From positions 7,203,501-7,267,500 of the forward strand of contig NC_056757.1 in assembly GCF_018687715.1 (NCBI RefSeq): 64,000 bases of DNA, in the 5' to 3' direction. Within the stretch, counting starts at the first letter, position 1. Each line of letters begins with the position of its first letter. This stretch comes from Carya illinoinensis. Its lineage: Eukaryota; Streptophyta; Magnoliopsida; Fagales; Juglandaceae. Made by a program: the position numbers and the translations under genes. Below, in pieces: positions 47,799 to 59,286 of the stretch. The notes below the pieces were generated by a model that saw only the letters and a list, made by a program, of their open reading frames with translations, did no database searches and was not told the origin of the DNA.

Positions 47799-50700
47799 AT
47801 GAGCATCATATCTTCAGATTCTTTTACTGTGAAATTTACGGGTAAAAATTATTCTGCTTTGGAATTTCAATTTCGCTTATTTGTTTTGGGAAAAGATTTA
47901 TGAGGTCATATTGATGGTAGTGATCCCGCTCCTACTGAGCCTCCTAAGTTGGCTCAATGGACAATTAAAGATGCTAGGGTGATGACATGGATTTTAGGCT
48001 CTGTTGATCCCCTTATTGTTCTCAATCTAAGGCCTTATAAGACTGCTCAATCTATGTGGGAATACTTACGGAAAGTATATAATCAGGACAATACTGCCCG
48101 ACGTTTTCAATTAGAATACGAGATTGCCAGTTACACTCAGGGCGATCTCTCTATTCAAGATTATTTTTCTGGCTTTAATACTCTGTGGGGAGAGTTTACT
48201 GACATGATTTATGCCAAGGTCCCGGAAGCTTCTCTCTCTGTTGTGCAGGTCGTTCATGAACAAAGTAAGCGTGATCAGTTTTTAATGAAGTTACGACCTG
48301 AATTTGAGGCCACTCACTCCAATTTGATGAACCGTGATCCTGTGCCCTCTTTGGATGTTTGTTTTGGGGAGTTACTTCGTGAGGAGCAGCGTCTTGCCAC
48401 CCAGGCCACTTATCAGCATGACAAAATGATACCCAATGCTGTGGCGTACGCTGCTCATGGGAAAGACAAGGGACGAGACATGCGGAATGTTCAATGCTTC
48501 AGCTGCAAGGAATACGGACATATTGCTGCCCACTGTGCCAGAAAATCTTGCAACTACTGTAAGAAGCCGGGCCATATTATTAAAGATTGTCCTAGTTGTC
48601 CCCAGAATCGTCAGGCTAATGCTTATCAGGCTACTGTGGGTTCCTCTTCTTCTGCTGCTGCGGGAGATTCTTCTACTCTTACTACAGAGATGGTTCAGCA
48701 AATGATTATTTTAGCATTTTCAGCCTTAGGGCTGCAAGGTAACGGTTCCCTTATATGGCTTGTTGATTTGGGTGCGTCTAATCACATGACTAACTCTTTT
48801 GATACTCTTAGCAATGTTCGGCCTTATAATGGCTCATCACACATTCAGATTGCTAATGGTAGTCAGTTACCTATTCATGCTATTGGGGATGTTGATTCTA
48901 CTGTTCGGGATGTTTTTGTATCACCTCAGCTCTCTACTAGTCTTATATCTGTTGGACAATTGGTTGATAACAACTGTGATGTTTGTTTTTCTCGTGATGG
49001 TTGTCTTGTGCAGGATCAGGTGTCGGGCCAGATACTCGCAAATGGGCCTAAAGTTGGACGTTTATTTCCTCTACATTTTTCTCTTCCTGTTGTTATTTCG
49101 TTTGCTTGTCACACTGTGAACAATAAGTATGAAGTATGGCACAAACGGTTGGGTCATCCTAATTCTGTTGTTTTATCTCATGTAATAAATTCTGGTTTGT
49201 TGGGCAATAAAGATAATTTTTCTTCTCCTCTTTCTTTTGATTGCTCCACATGCAAATTAGGTAAAAGTAAGTCTCTTTCTTTTCCTTCTCATGGTAGTCA
49301 TACTGAACGTTGTTTCGATTTGATTCATAGTGATGTGTGGGGCATTTCTCCTATTATCTCACATGCCAATTATAAATACTTTGTTACTCTTATTGATGAT
49401 TATACGAAGTATACCTGGATTTATTTTCTTTGTTCTAAATCTGAGGTCTTCTCTGTTTTCCAACAATTCACTGCTTATGTTGAGACTCAATTTTCTTCTC
49501 ACATTAAAATTCTAAGGACTGATTCAGGTGGTGAATATATGTCTCGTGAGTTTCATGATTTTCTTCAACAACGTGGCATTGTTTCTCAACGTTCTTGTCC
49601 TTATACACCTCAGCAGAATGGTGTTGCTGAACGTAAAAATCGACATTCGTTGGATGTTGTTCGTACTTTATTGCTTCAATCATCTGTTCATTCTAAATTC
49701 TGGGTCGAAGCCTTGTCTACGGCTGTTTATTTAATTAATAGATTGCTGTCGAGTGTCCTGAATTTTGAAACTCCTTACTTTCGTCTTTATCATCGGCATC
49801 CTAGCTACCTTGATATGCATACTTTTGGCTGTGTTTGTTTTGTTCATTTACCTTCACATGAGCGTCATAAACTATCTGCTCAATCGGTTAAATGCGCTTT
49901 TATGGGTTATAGTACTTCGCACAAAGGTTATGTTTGCTATGATCCATGCTCTAACCGATTTCACATTTCTCGTCATGTTGTTTTCTTTGAAAATCAGTCA
50001 TTCTTTTCTTCTCATGTTGAGTCTTTGCCTGAGATGCATGTCTTGCCTAATTTTGATGACTTGGCTTCTTCTTCTGTTCGCTTCAAACCTGGCCTTGTCT
50101 ATGAAAGACGACATTCTACTTTGCCCCTTCCTGAGCCTGATCCGCCATCTGAGCCTGCTCCGACTGCATCTTCTACGGGTGATCCGGACACTATCACAGT
50201 TCCTCGTCGTTCGACCAGAGTGTCTCGTCCGCCCGATCAGTATGGTTTCTCCCATACCTCTCTTCATACTACTTTGTCTTCCATTCCTATTCCGTCCGGA
50301 TATTCTGCGGCAGCTAAACATGATTGTTGGCGTGGGGCGATGGCTGATGAACTTCAAGCTCTTCAAGATAATCATACATGGGATGTTGTCCCTTGTCCTG
50401 CTCAGGTGAAACCTATTAGTTGCAAATGAGTTTATTCTATCAAGCTGCGTTCCGATGGGACTCTGGATCGATATAAGGCCCGTTTGGTTGCACTTGGCAA
50501 TAAGCAAGAGTATGGGGTGGACTATGAGGAGACTTTTGCTCCGGTGGCTAAGATGACTATAGTGCGCACTGTCCTTTCTGTTGCTGCCTCTCAAGGTTGG
50601 TCTCTTCATCAAATGGATGTCAAAAATGCCTTCTTCATGGCGACCTTAAAGAAGAGATATACATGACCATTCCACCTGGTTTGTCCTCTTCTTCTCCCTC

Positions 50701-51822
50701 AGATGTCTGTAAGTTGAAACGCTCGTTATATGGGTTGAAACAAGCTCCTTGTGCATGGTTTGATAAATTCCGCTCCACTTTGCTTCAATTTTCCTTTAAG
50801 CAGAGTCAATATGACTCTTCTTTATTTTTCTGTAAAACATCGATTGGAATTGTTCTTCTTCTGGTTTATGTTGATGATATTGTTATTACTGGGACGGATT
50901 CTGTCTTGATCACCCAACTGTAGCAGCATCTTCAAGCCTCATTTCATATGAAGGACCTTGGTCCTCTTACATACTTCTTGAGGTTGGAAGTTCATACTGA
51001 TCTATCTGGCATTTTTTTGAATCAGCATAAATATACTCAGGATCTGATTACTTTGGTTGGTCTCCAGGATACTTCTTCTGTGGATACTCCTTTGGAAGTA
51101 AACATGAAATATCGTTGGGACGAGGGTGATCTCCTCTCTGATCCTACTCTGTATCGACAATTAGTGGGGAGCCTGAACTATTTGACTATTACTCGGCCTG
51201 ATATTTCATTTGCTGTCCAGTAGGTTAGTTAGTTCATGCAGGCTCCCCGTCATCTACATTTTGCTGCTGTTCGTCGTATTATTCGCTATCTTCGCAGCTC
51301 TCCTAGCCGTGGCCTGTTCTTTCCTACTGGGACTTCTCTTAATCTTGTGGCTTACAGTGATGCTGATTAGGCAGGATGTCCTGATACGCGACGCTCTGTT
51401 ACAGGCTGGTGCATGTTTCTTGGTGACTCCTTGATCTCTTGGAAGAGTAAGAAACAGGATCGTGTTTCCAAACCTTCCACTGAATCTGAATACCATGCGA
51501 TGTCTGCTGCTTGCTCTGAGATTCTTTGGCTTCGTGGTCTCCTCCTGAGCTTGGTTGCGCTCAGTCTGATCCTACTCCTCTCCACGCTGACAACACTAGT
51601 GCCATTCAAATTGCTGCCAATCCCGTTTTTTATGAACGCACGAAACACATTGAGGTGGACTGTCATTCCATTCGGGAAGTATTGGACACTCACATCATTT
51701 CTCTTCCTCATATTTCTACTGACCTCCAGATTGCTGATGTATTTACTAAGGCCATGACACGACACCGTCATCAGTTTCTTGTGGGCAAATTGATGCTTCT
51801 TGACCGACCAGCATCAATTTGA
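47799..51822 (+). pseudogene. Copia gag-pol, broken
   Basis: Gag starts at ATG 47799 (SSDSFTVKFTGKNY). A TGA at 47901-47903 replaces Trp in the LWGHIDG context. The long frame 47949-50429 holds two CCHC knuckles (residues 183-196, 201-214), protease with DLG instead of DSG (273-275), and integrase with D462, D525, E561. A TGA at 50427-50429 interrupts SCKW at the start of reverse transcriptase, a 1-bp deletion near 50632 shifts the frame at AFLHGDL, and TAGs occur at 50921-50923 and 51221-51223 at family Gln positions. The YVDD box (about 50868) and RNase H (DSD*AG, TESEYHA, about 51355-51500) are recognisable; a further frameshift near 51530 precedes the tail. Confidence 0.92.
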
Positions 51823-51829
51823 GGGGTGA

Positions 51830-52069
51830 TGACAGCATGATATGTCTCCACTTGTCTTATTTTCTGTTATGAGTTGTATATATCTACTTCCTTATTTAGA
51901 TAGCAGACTTTCCATACTTGGGCAGATTTTGTACATAGTCATAGTTTCCTTTATTGTAAATAGATTTAATTCCTGTAATTTAGCCTTGATTTCAGCCTTG
52001 TATCTTGCACACTTGTGCCTATATAATGAAAGGAAATCCTCACTAAGGAGGTATTGAATCATCTTGACA
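51830..52069 (+). repeat. 3' LTR of decayed copia
   Basis: 240 bp. Six substitutions from the 5' LTR were counted by eye, five of them transitions. It is followed by the target duplication GTAAC (52070-52074). Confidence 0.92.
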
Positions 52070-52860
52070 GTAACCAGCTCCGTCGCCATCAGTCTCTTCC
52101 CAATGCTAAAATCAGATCTGATAATCTCCACTTTAGGCTGGCAGAGACTAAAAAACAGAGACGAAACCAGCCTCTATTCTTATAACAACCAAACACAGAA
52201 CCGTCGAGAGGCTTATTCTAGACTCCCAAACCAAAAACCAGATCTAGCATATCTAACAACCAAACGAAAACAATGAAGAACTAAGAAACCATCTAAACAC
52301 TACGACTCCCGATTTCCGGCCACCATCCATAGGAGTGTCCGCCATGAGTTGCACCCGGACTTCTCCCCAAAACCCCTTTAAAACCTCCATGCAGCTCGGC
52401 ATACAACTCGAAAAACAACCCTTTGTTTTCCATGGATAAAACAGAGATCCTTTACCCCGCGGGAAGCACCCCAAACCAACATGCAAAAAACATCATCTCC
52501 AAGAGCAAGTCACCCGAATCAACTCACACTGTAACCCTATGAGAAATCCCCACAGAAGACTATACCAAAACAGTCAGGAGCATCGAACAAAACGAAACCG
52601 AGAACCTTCACCCCCAAAGTGAAATGTCTCTTTGCCCAGCTAGGTGTAAAAATAAAGTAGAGGCCTCGAGACACAGCCTCTAGTGGTGGCCTTTCAACCA
52701 CCAAAATCGCATCTAAACAGATCTTATTTTTAGAAAAAAGGAAACGAAAAATAGAAAAAGAAAGGGTTGGGGGAGGGAGGGAGGGAGGAGCCGAAGCTCC
52801 ACCTCCCTTGGACGGTTTTCAAATTCTTCAACCTAGAGAGAAGATAGAGATTCTCTCAAT

Positions 52861-53948
52861 AATAAAGTTGTATCATTAAAAGCACTAATATAGATTATAT
52901 ATATATAAGAAAAAAAAAACTCTAACATAAAAAACTTCTTTTGTTACCATAATTTAAAATATATACTTACGGTGCCGTGCAGATGGATGCCCTACACTTT
53001 TTGTTATTAGGACATAGGGCTCCAACCAAGGCCAAAGGTTTATTCTATTCCCCCAGCTCAAAATTATATATATAAATAAATCCGTAAGTATAAAATAAAG
53101 TCATTTTATACTCTCAAATGAGTGTATTTAAACCAAAATCTTAATCTCTCTCTCTCTCTCCCCCCCTTGATGTTCTTACTTATTTCCTTGTGGTCGTGCC
53201 TTTGTATTATTGTGTGTTTGGTTGTTTGTAATTTCTTGAATTTGTTATTAGATAAAAAAATCTATAAATTTTAGGAAATGTTTGTGAATTTGTCGGTATT
53301 TTGAATTTTTAAAAAATATTTCTAATTTTTTATTATTATTTTTTATTATGAGTGAACAAGATGAGACAGATAACCATTAGAATTAATTCGCCCACAATAT
53401 TTTAAAGAGAGTTTTACTATATATAAATAAAATCGTATACTAATTTATATATTAATACTAATTAATTATATTAATATGTTATTATACTCACAAATAAATT
53501 TTTTCTCCTTAAGAAATCACCTATCCCTGTGCAGTACCAAGGAACAGGCCCAAACTATTCTCCCCCATGCGAGGTCGGGGAGAGGGACAGTGAAGAAAGA
53601 TAGAAAAATTATTGTTTGCACGTGTTTCGTACGTAAATACGGATTCAGTGTACCTATCTTTTCTTGATTCATTTACAAAGTTTTTATGACATGATTGTGA
53701 AGTTTGGACGTGACAATTTGAGTTTCTTATTTTTTATTTATTTGGAATGAATTGTGTATAAATATAGGAATCGGTCGAGTTGAGTTTGGGGATGATGGTC
53801 GATATTTTTCTGGATCGGACCGATTTCTCATAGGAATCGGATTGGATGGTTAGGTATCGATTCGATCTGATTAGTCTGATTTAATTATTTTCTTTCATCT
53901 TTCTTTTATAAATATATTAATAAAAAAATTATTTAAATTATTAAAAGT
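52861..53948 (+). repeat. AT-rich repeat block R, copy 2, right part
   Basis: Resumes block R after the insertion: (CT)n at 53143-53160 and catgcgaggtcggggagagg at 53568. From 53490 to 53948 it also matches unit A 4280-4509 and 13672-14045. No gene. Confidence 0.65.
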
Positions 53949-55022
53949 AAAATCCCATTCGTACCGATAATACGCATATAAAGAAAGTAGGTATTGATTG
54001 TATTTTTTTAATTAATATTTTGTAATTTTTTAAATATTCAAAATATTTTAAAAAATAAAAATTTACAATAATTAGTGAGATTCTCGAATAGACGTACAGT
54101 CTCCATTTATTATTTTTCAAGGAAAAAGTTAAACCTATCCAAATTCTTCCAATGATTTTTTAATTTTAATTTTTTATTTAATAATTAATAAATTTTTTTA
54201 ATAAATATTTATAATTTTTAAAATAATTAAAATAATTTAAAATTTCCTATAAAATAAAAAATAAAAAAATGGCCACAATTACTACCCATTTTTAAAGAGT
54301 TTGAGGAGACTTATTGGAAAAAGAAATGTTTAGAATCTTGATAATGAATTCGAGTATTTTTTGCGATATATTATTTTTATTCAATAATAAAATAAATAAT
54401 TTTTATTGATGTTATAAATTTTATTTAAAAAAAAAAAATCTGCTTGTAAAGACACAAATTTGGATCGGTTATCCGTGGCCGTTGAGCCACTCTATCAAAA
54501 ATCGTCGAGTCATTCGTCAAGCCAAATATGTAAGTGGTCATTTGGTAGTTTGTCCATTTTTAAGCCGTACACCTACTTTTCTGATGTCCCTGCGATCATC
54601 GTATACTTGCTATGAATCAAAATACGCATTTGGATTTCATTTAGGGGAAGCTCCAACAGGAATATCTCGGCATTTTTCTTTCATTTAAGATGGTGCTACG
54701 TCCACCGATCGCTGGGAGCTATAGTTAATTATTGGATACTACTACGTATAGCAACCTAGTACTATTGGAGCTATTATTAGACTTAAGTAAATTTTTATTT
54801 TTTTGTTATTTATATATATTTTTAATATTTTTAAACATTTTTTTTAAATTACAGCATTATTAAAAAATTATTTTTTATTTTTAATTTTTTTCTCTTATTA
54901 AATATGTGATATATAGATGATGAGTAAAATAACTCAATTAGTTTAAGAAGAATAAAACTAAAAAAAAAAATTAATATGTGTGGTGTGTGGTGTGTAGTGT
55001 GTGTAAATGATGAGTAGTAAAA
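53949..55022 (-). repeat. Inner plus outer inverted-repeat arms, unit B right
   Basis: 53949-54541 is the inverted match of 40001-40590. 54541-54680 is the segment seen at 11363-11504. 54681-55022 is the inverted match of 38278-38660. It is continuous here, whereas the unit A equivalent is split by the MITE and copia. No gene; ORF 54482-54688 is incidental. Confidence 0.75.
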
Positions 55023-55025
55023 GGG

Positions 55026-55552
55026 TGACCCCTAATAAAAGGAGAGGATCACGTGGGAAGCATGGAAAAATCACCCTAGCGCAAATGAGAGTGGAGCATG
55101 CCACCTCAAGGGAACGGAGTCCCATATACTCTTGAAAAGGATAGGAGAGCGAAGGGGCAAGAGACCCTTGATCTTCTAGTGAGAAAAGAATGAAGAACTA
55201 GACAATATGCATCCCCTGACAGAACAACGTTGGGAGTTACACCACATTAAATGCATTTCCCTTAGAGGGCCATGTCGCATTAAATGTACTCGCTAGAAAG
55301 TCATGCTGTAATAAACATGGTGGAAGGAACTACAGGCAAGGATACCTCCCTCTGCCGTAAAGCATGGGCGTCTGATCCTAAGGACTAGTTATAATAAAGA
55401 CTCACAGGTATCGAGATAGTGGTAGACTCTCTAAACTCTCTCTACTTATTTACATACTTCTCGAAAGCGATTGTGACTTTGGCATCAAACACTTCCTGGT
55501 CACACCACGACCATCGTTTCATGGTTTTTTTTTTTTTTTTTTTGTGTTTGCA
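55026..55552 (+). repeat. Possible solo LTR (Ty3/gypsy-like), unit B
   Basis: Counterpart of 11884-12404, with TG and CA ends and the same internal landmarks (gcgcaaatgagagtgga; cacattaaatg). No matching target duplication was found. Confidence 0.4.
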
Positions 55553-56830
55553 AGCCCCAAACTGAAGACCCCAAGTGCTGAGAGCCCGACTAAAAGGCAT
55601 ATGAAACACGATATTAACAATACTCTTAATATTCAAACAAAGTCCTTGTTAGGTGACCGAGATAGATATGAAAAATTCTTCAATAATGAAATAATTTGTG
55701 AATAATAATAAAATTGTATAAATTAAGATATTTTATTAGATTTTGAGATAGAGAAAGTTGAATAAAAATATTATAAAGTTATATTATTATTATTATTATA
55801 ATATTTCTTAATATTATTTTTGTTTTACAATTTAAACAATTTGAATTATTTTTTATATTTTATATGAAAATTTTGAAAGTTGTAATAATTAGTTAATAAT
55901 TAAATAAAAAAAGTTAAAAATTAAAAATTAAAAAATATTTGTATTTGAGTGATTTTTGAAAAAGATAATATTATATAAATTCCAAAATGAGGCCATATTG
56001 GCTCTCTCAGTTTGAGTATATAAGTTTAAAACGTTTTTTAAATAATTTAAATATTTTTTAAATAATAATATATTTGGTAAATTTATAAGATGTAATTTTT
56101 GCACTTAAAAAATTAAAAATTTATTTAAAAAAATACCAAAATAAAGTTTGTGTTAACGCTATCTTTTTTAAAATACTAACTTAAATGGTTTCAAACAAAT
56201 GTTTATCAAATAACAAATAGTTTTTAAATAATATAATTTTTTAATAAATTTGTAACATTAAAAGCTTTAATATAGATTTCTTTAAAAAAAAAAAAAAAAA
56301 AACTTCATTTGTTACCATAATTTAAAATATGTACTTACGGGAGCTGTGCGGATGGATGCCCTGCACTTTTAGTTATTGGGAGATAGGGCTCAAACTAAAC
56401 GCAGACCTGCCCAAAGTTTATCCTATTCCTCCAGCTCAAAATTATATATATAAATAAATTCGTTAGTATAAAATAAGGTCATTATATACCTCAAATGAGT
56501 GTATTTAAAACAAAATCTTAATCTACCTCTCTCTCTCTCTCTCTCTGATGTTCTGACTTATTTTCTCGTGGTCGTGCCTTGGTCTTATTATGTGTTTGAT
56601 TATTTATAATTTCTTGAATTTGTTATTAGATAAAAAATCTGTAAATTTTAGAGATGGTTTGTGGATTTGTTGATATTTTAAATTTTTTTAATTATTTTTT
56701 ATTATAAGTGAACGAGATGAGACGGATGATAGTCCGGATCAATCCCTCCCCAACATCCTGAACAGAGTTTTGCTACCAGGGTACAGGGCCTAAACTATTC
56801 CTCTCGCATGCGAGGTTGGGGAGAGGGATA
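55553..56830 (+). repeat. AT-rich repeat block R, copy 3
   Basis: Third copy of the block, with the landmarks in the same order: gttgaataaaaatattataaa (about 55760), aatgaggccatattgg (55985), (CT)n (56527-56548) and a catgcgaggttgggga variant (about 56808). No coding sequence. Confidence 0.65.
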
Positions 56831-57075
56831 GAGGGCCCCTATTTAAAGGAGCCTGCTACAGCCACTGCTAGGGCTCCTGTCAGACTAAAAAGTTTTTTTT
56901 TTTTTTTTGGTTTTTTTTTTTACATCATTTTCTTAATACTTTTAAATATTTAAAAAAATATAAAAAATTCACAAAAATATTAAATAATATTTTCTTAATC
57001 ACTAAAATAAAAAAATAAAAAATAAAAAATAAAAGTTGGAAGCAATGACTCCCAACGTACAGGAGATCTAGCATT
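56831..57075. mobile_element. AT-rich MITE-like element related to the outer arms
   Basis: It has gctcctgtcagac near its left end and an AT-rich interior with aatattttcttaatcac, as in the outer arms, ending gactcccaacg...agatctagc. It probably belongs to the same family as the outer arms. Exact ends were not determined. Confidence 0.4.
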
Positions 57076-57220
57076 TTTCCTATTTAAAACTACAAGCAGA
57101 TGTATTATTGTGATTATACAAAGTTTTTATGACATGATTGTGATGTTTGGATGTGATAACTTGAGTTCTTTTTTTAATTATTATTATTTGAATGAATTGT
57201 GAATAAATATGGTTTAGGTG

Positions 57221-57398
57221 AAGAGAAATGATATTTACAGTCGTGATTATGCAAGCGGCGTGTAGTCGTTTTGAAAAAAATGAATTAATATGGGACCCAT
57301 ATGAAAAAAAACTAATTTTTTAATTATGGACCCCACTCTTTTTCAAAATGATTGCGCGGCGTTTGCAATTCTACGACTGTATGTAGCATTGCTCTTAG
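57221..57398. mobile_element. Short MITE (about 178 bp) with 55-bp TIRs
   Basis: The left end AGAAATGATATTTACAGTCG and the right end, reverse complemented, AGCAATGCTACATACAGTCG are inverted repeats that continue through TGCAA(G/A)CGCCG and TTTTGAAAAA. The TIRs take up most of the element. It interrupts sequence that is continuous in unit A (about 13905). Non-coding. Confidence 0.75.
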
Positions 57399-58365
57399 AT
57401 GAAAGTTTTATAGATTTTTGCAAGTGTGACTCAAATGTTGTAGTTTCGGGATGATTGTTTATATTTTTCTGGATCGGACCGGTCTGGAATTGGATTAGAT
57501 CGTTAGCTATTGATTTCATCGGATCGGTCTAATTTAATTATTTTATTTTATATTTCTTTTACAAAGAAATTAATAAAAAAATTATTTAAATTACTAAAAT
57601 TAAAATTAAATAAATTATTAATTTAGATTGTATAACTAATTTATTAAAAAATATATAATTAACTATAATTATATTTACGATGTTGATAGTTACTATTTAC
57701 TAATTTAGACTTTACTTTTTATTATGCATAATTATTAATAATTTCCTACATTTTATATAGTTAATTAATATAAAATAATTTCATTCTATATAGATTATTC
57801 ATGTTTGCTTGCAATTTAGGTATTTAAAACAAATTACCTAATTATATTAATTAAGTGTAAATAGTAGAGTATGTATGAATATATTATGTATTTACATATA
57901 TTATCACATGAGTTATGATACATTATTAATTGATAGCATATGTTATTTAAAATTTTATATGGTCAATTATAATAGATTAGATTAAAATTATATAATTAAT
58001 TTATACAACTACTATATAAAATAATATAATATATTTTAAAAATATACATACTATTCACTCGATTTCAATCCAGTCCGGTCCAAAAATCATAGATCCACAA
58101 TAATTATTTTTTTATTTTGTAATTAAGGAAATATTTTTTTAATAATATTGTGAATTTTTTTAAAAAAATATTTAAAATTATTAAAAAAATACATATAAAA
58201 AAAGTTAAAAAAACAAAAATACAAACAGACACTAATGGTAGCTCCCAGTGGGGCAGCGGCTGTAGTGCCATCCTTTTCAATCTTTTCTTAGTTTCTTAAT
58301 GGAAAATGTTTTTTGCAATTGCGTTGGGGAGCCGCGGCGTAGTCGATGCCAATGTGGCATAAATG
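57399..58365. repeat. AT-rich flank with MITE-like segment
   Basis: 57400-58090 matches 13940-14600 of unit A. 58128-58285 is a short relative of the outer arms (ggtagctcccagtgg; tgtagtgccatcctt). No gene. Confidence 0.5.
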
Positions 58366-58460
58366 AAATGGTCCGTTTCATTCAATTCAAAGCATTTTAA
58401 TGAAACAGTTCGTTTCATTCAATTCAAAGCATTTTAATGAAACAGTTCGTTTCATTCAAT
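58366..58460. repeat. 37-bp tandem repeat with palindromic core
   Basis: Two full units and a partial one of gaaacagttcgtttcattc plus aattcaaagcattttaat. ATGAAAC and GTTTCAT are inverted around the centre of each unit. It lies about 250 bp upstream of the GRF exon. Confidence 0.75.
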
Positions 58461-58711
58461 CGTAGCTACCTCAATTTCTTTCTTTCTTCCCTCGTGTTTT
58501 ACACTTCGATTCTCCCATTTTCAATCCCTATCCTCCTTCTCCGCCTCTCTTCCAAACTAAAAAATAGAAGTGATTTACTTCAATATAAATAGAATGGAGT
58601 AACAATAGCCACCATCAACCAATTTTATGGTATTGGTTGATGTTAGCTATTGTAAAATGCTTTTTTTCCTGATGTTTAGATTATTGTATTGTGAATCTGG
58701 TTTTGGTTAGA

Positions 58712-59286
58712 ATGTCAACATCATCATCAATGTTTTCTGCATTTGTTCTTAATCGTACTTTGAGTACATCAGTGTGCTTCTGTGAGGTTGAAGCTATACC
58801 AAGATACTCAAATATTACAAGAAATCCTGACCGAACCTTCTTAGGATGTTGAAAGTATAACACTGAGGTAACTAAAGAATTCATCTTAAACATTTGCATT
58901 ATGTGTTTAGTCTTATACAATATTTTTGCGTATATAATCTTTTCCTTTAAAATGGTTAGGGATTACTGTATTGTAAGTATTTCAAGTGGGCAGATAGTCA
59001 AGACATAGACCAAGACCTTCTGAAAGGGAAAAATGAATTGCTAAGGAAAGAGGCATATTTGGACAAGATACTCGATGATATTGAGAAAATGGATATTCAG
59101 CTCCGTAAGAAAGCAGATGAGATTGAGAAGAAAGAGATTTTGCGAGCAAGCAAAAACGAGAAGATTGTGAAGAATGAGTGGATGCTTCTTCAGTGACAAG
59201 CTGAAATCAGGCGCTCCTGCACACTATTTTGGCTGTTTTGGGCTTTTGTCATTATTGTGATTTGTTACATGCTAGTATCTAAGTGA
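58712..59286 (+). pseudogene. GRF-type zinc-finger protein with coiled coil and C-terminal membrane helix
   Basis: Exon 1, 58712-58867, and exon 2, from 58960, are joined by a 92-bp GT-AG intron in phase 0. The zinc finger reads CFCEVEAIPRYSNITRNPD, then RTFLGC, and LLYCKYFKWAD across the intron, matching the zf-GRF pattern (CxC, NPxR.F.GC, C..F.WAD). A charged coiled coil follows (LRKEAYLDKILDDIEKMDI), and after a stop a hydrophobic helix (FWAFVIIVICYML), the usual architecture of this plant family. TGA codons at 58850-58852 (after GC) and 59194-59196 (LQ-stop-QAE, where Trp is expected) break the frame. The function of the family is not established. Unit A retains only the tail. Confidence 0.75.

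Larger units (their letters stand above)
47094..52069 (+). mobile_element. Decayed Ty1/copia retrotransposon (RE1-like)
   Basis: A 4976-bp element with two 240-bp LTRs (47094-47333, 51830-52069), TG and CA ends, and target duplication GTAAC (47089-47093, 52070-52074). By eye the LTRs differ at six sites. The primer-binding site TGGTATCAAGAGCC follows the 5' LTR (47334) and the polypurine tract TTGAGGGGTGA precedes the 3' LTR. The gag-pol frame is broken in several places. It inserted into the non-coding retroelement described for 46481-52860. Confidence 0.94.
46481..52860 (-). mobile_element. Non-coding poly(A) retroelement-like insertion, split by copia
   Basis: The insertion is flanked by a 17-bp target duplication with one mismatch: aataaagttgtaccatt (46464-46480) and aataaagttgtatcatt (52861-52877). 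On the minus strand it ends in an A-run (T-run at 46481-46487). Without the nested copia and one GTAAC it is about 1.4 kb. Target duplication and tail imply LINE-machinery insertion. I found no LINE ORF in it, so it could be a long SINE-like element, a LINE UTR fragment or a retrocopied transcript. Confidence 0.7.

Noticed and set aside
48372..50612. Plus- and minus-strand ORFs overlapping the decayed copia gag-pol
   Set aside because: Shadow frames of the recognised polyprotein; no motifs of their own.
58850..59196. In-frame TGA codons in the GRF gene as selenocysteine or readthrough
   Set aside because: Land plants lack selenocysteine insertion, the codons sit at positions explained by single substitutions, and unit A also shows decay of this gene.
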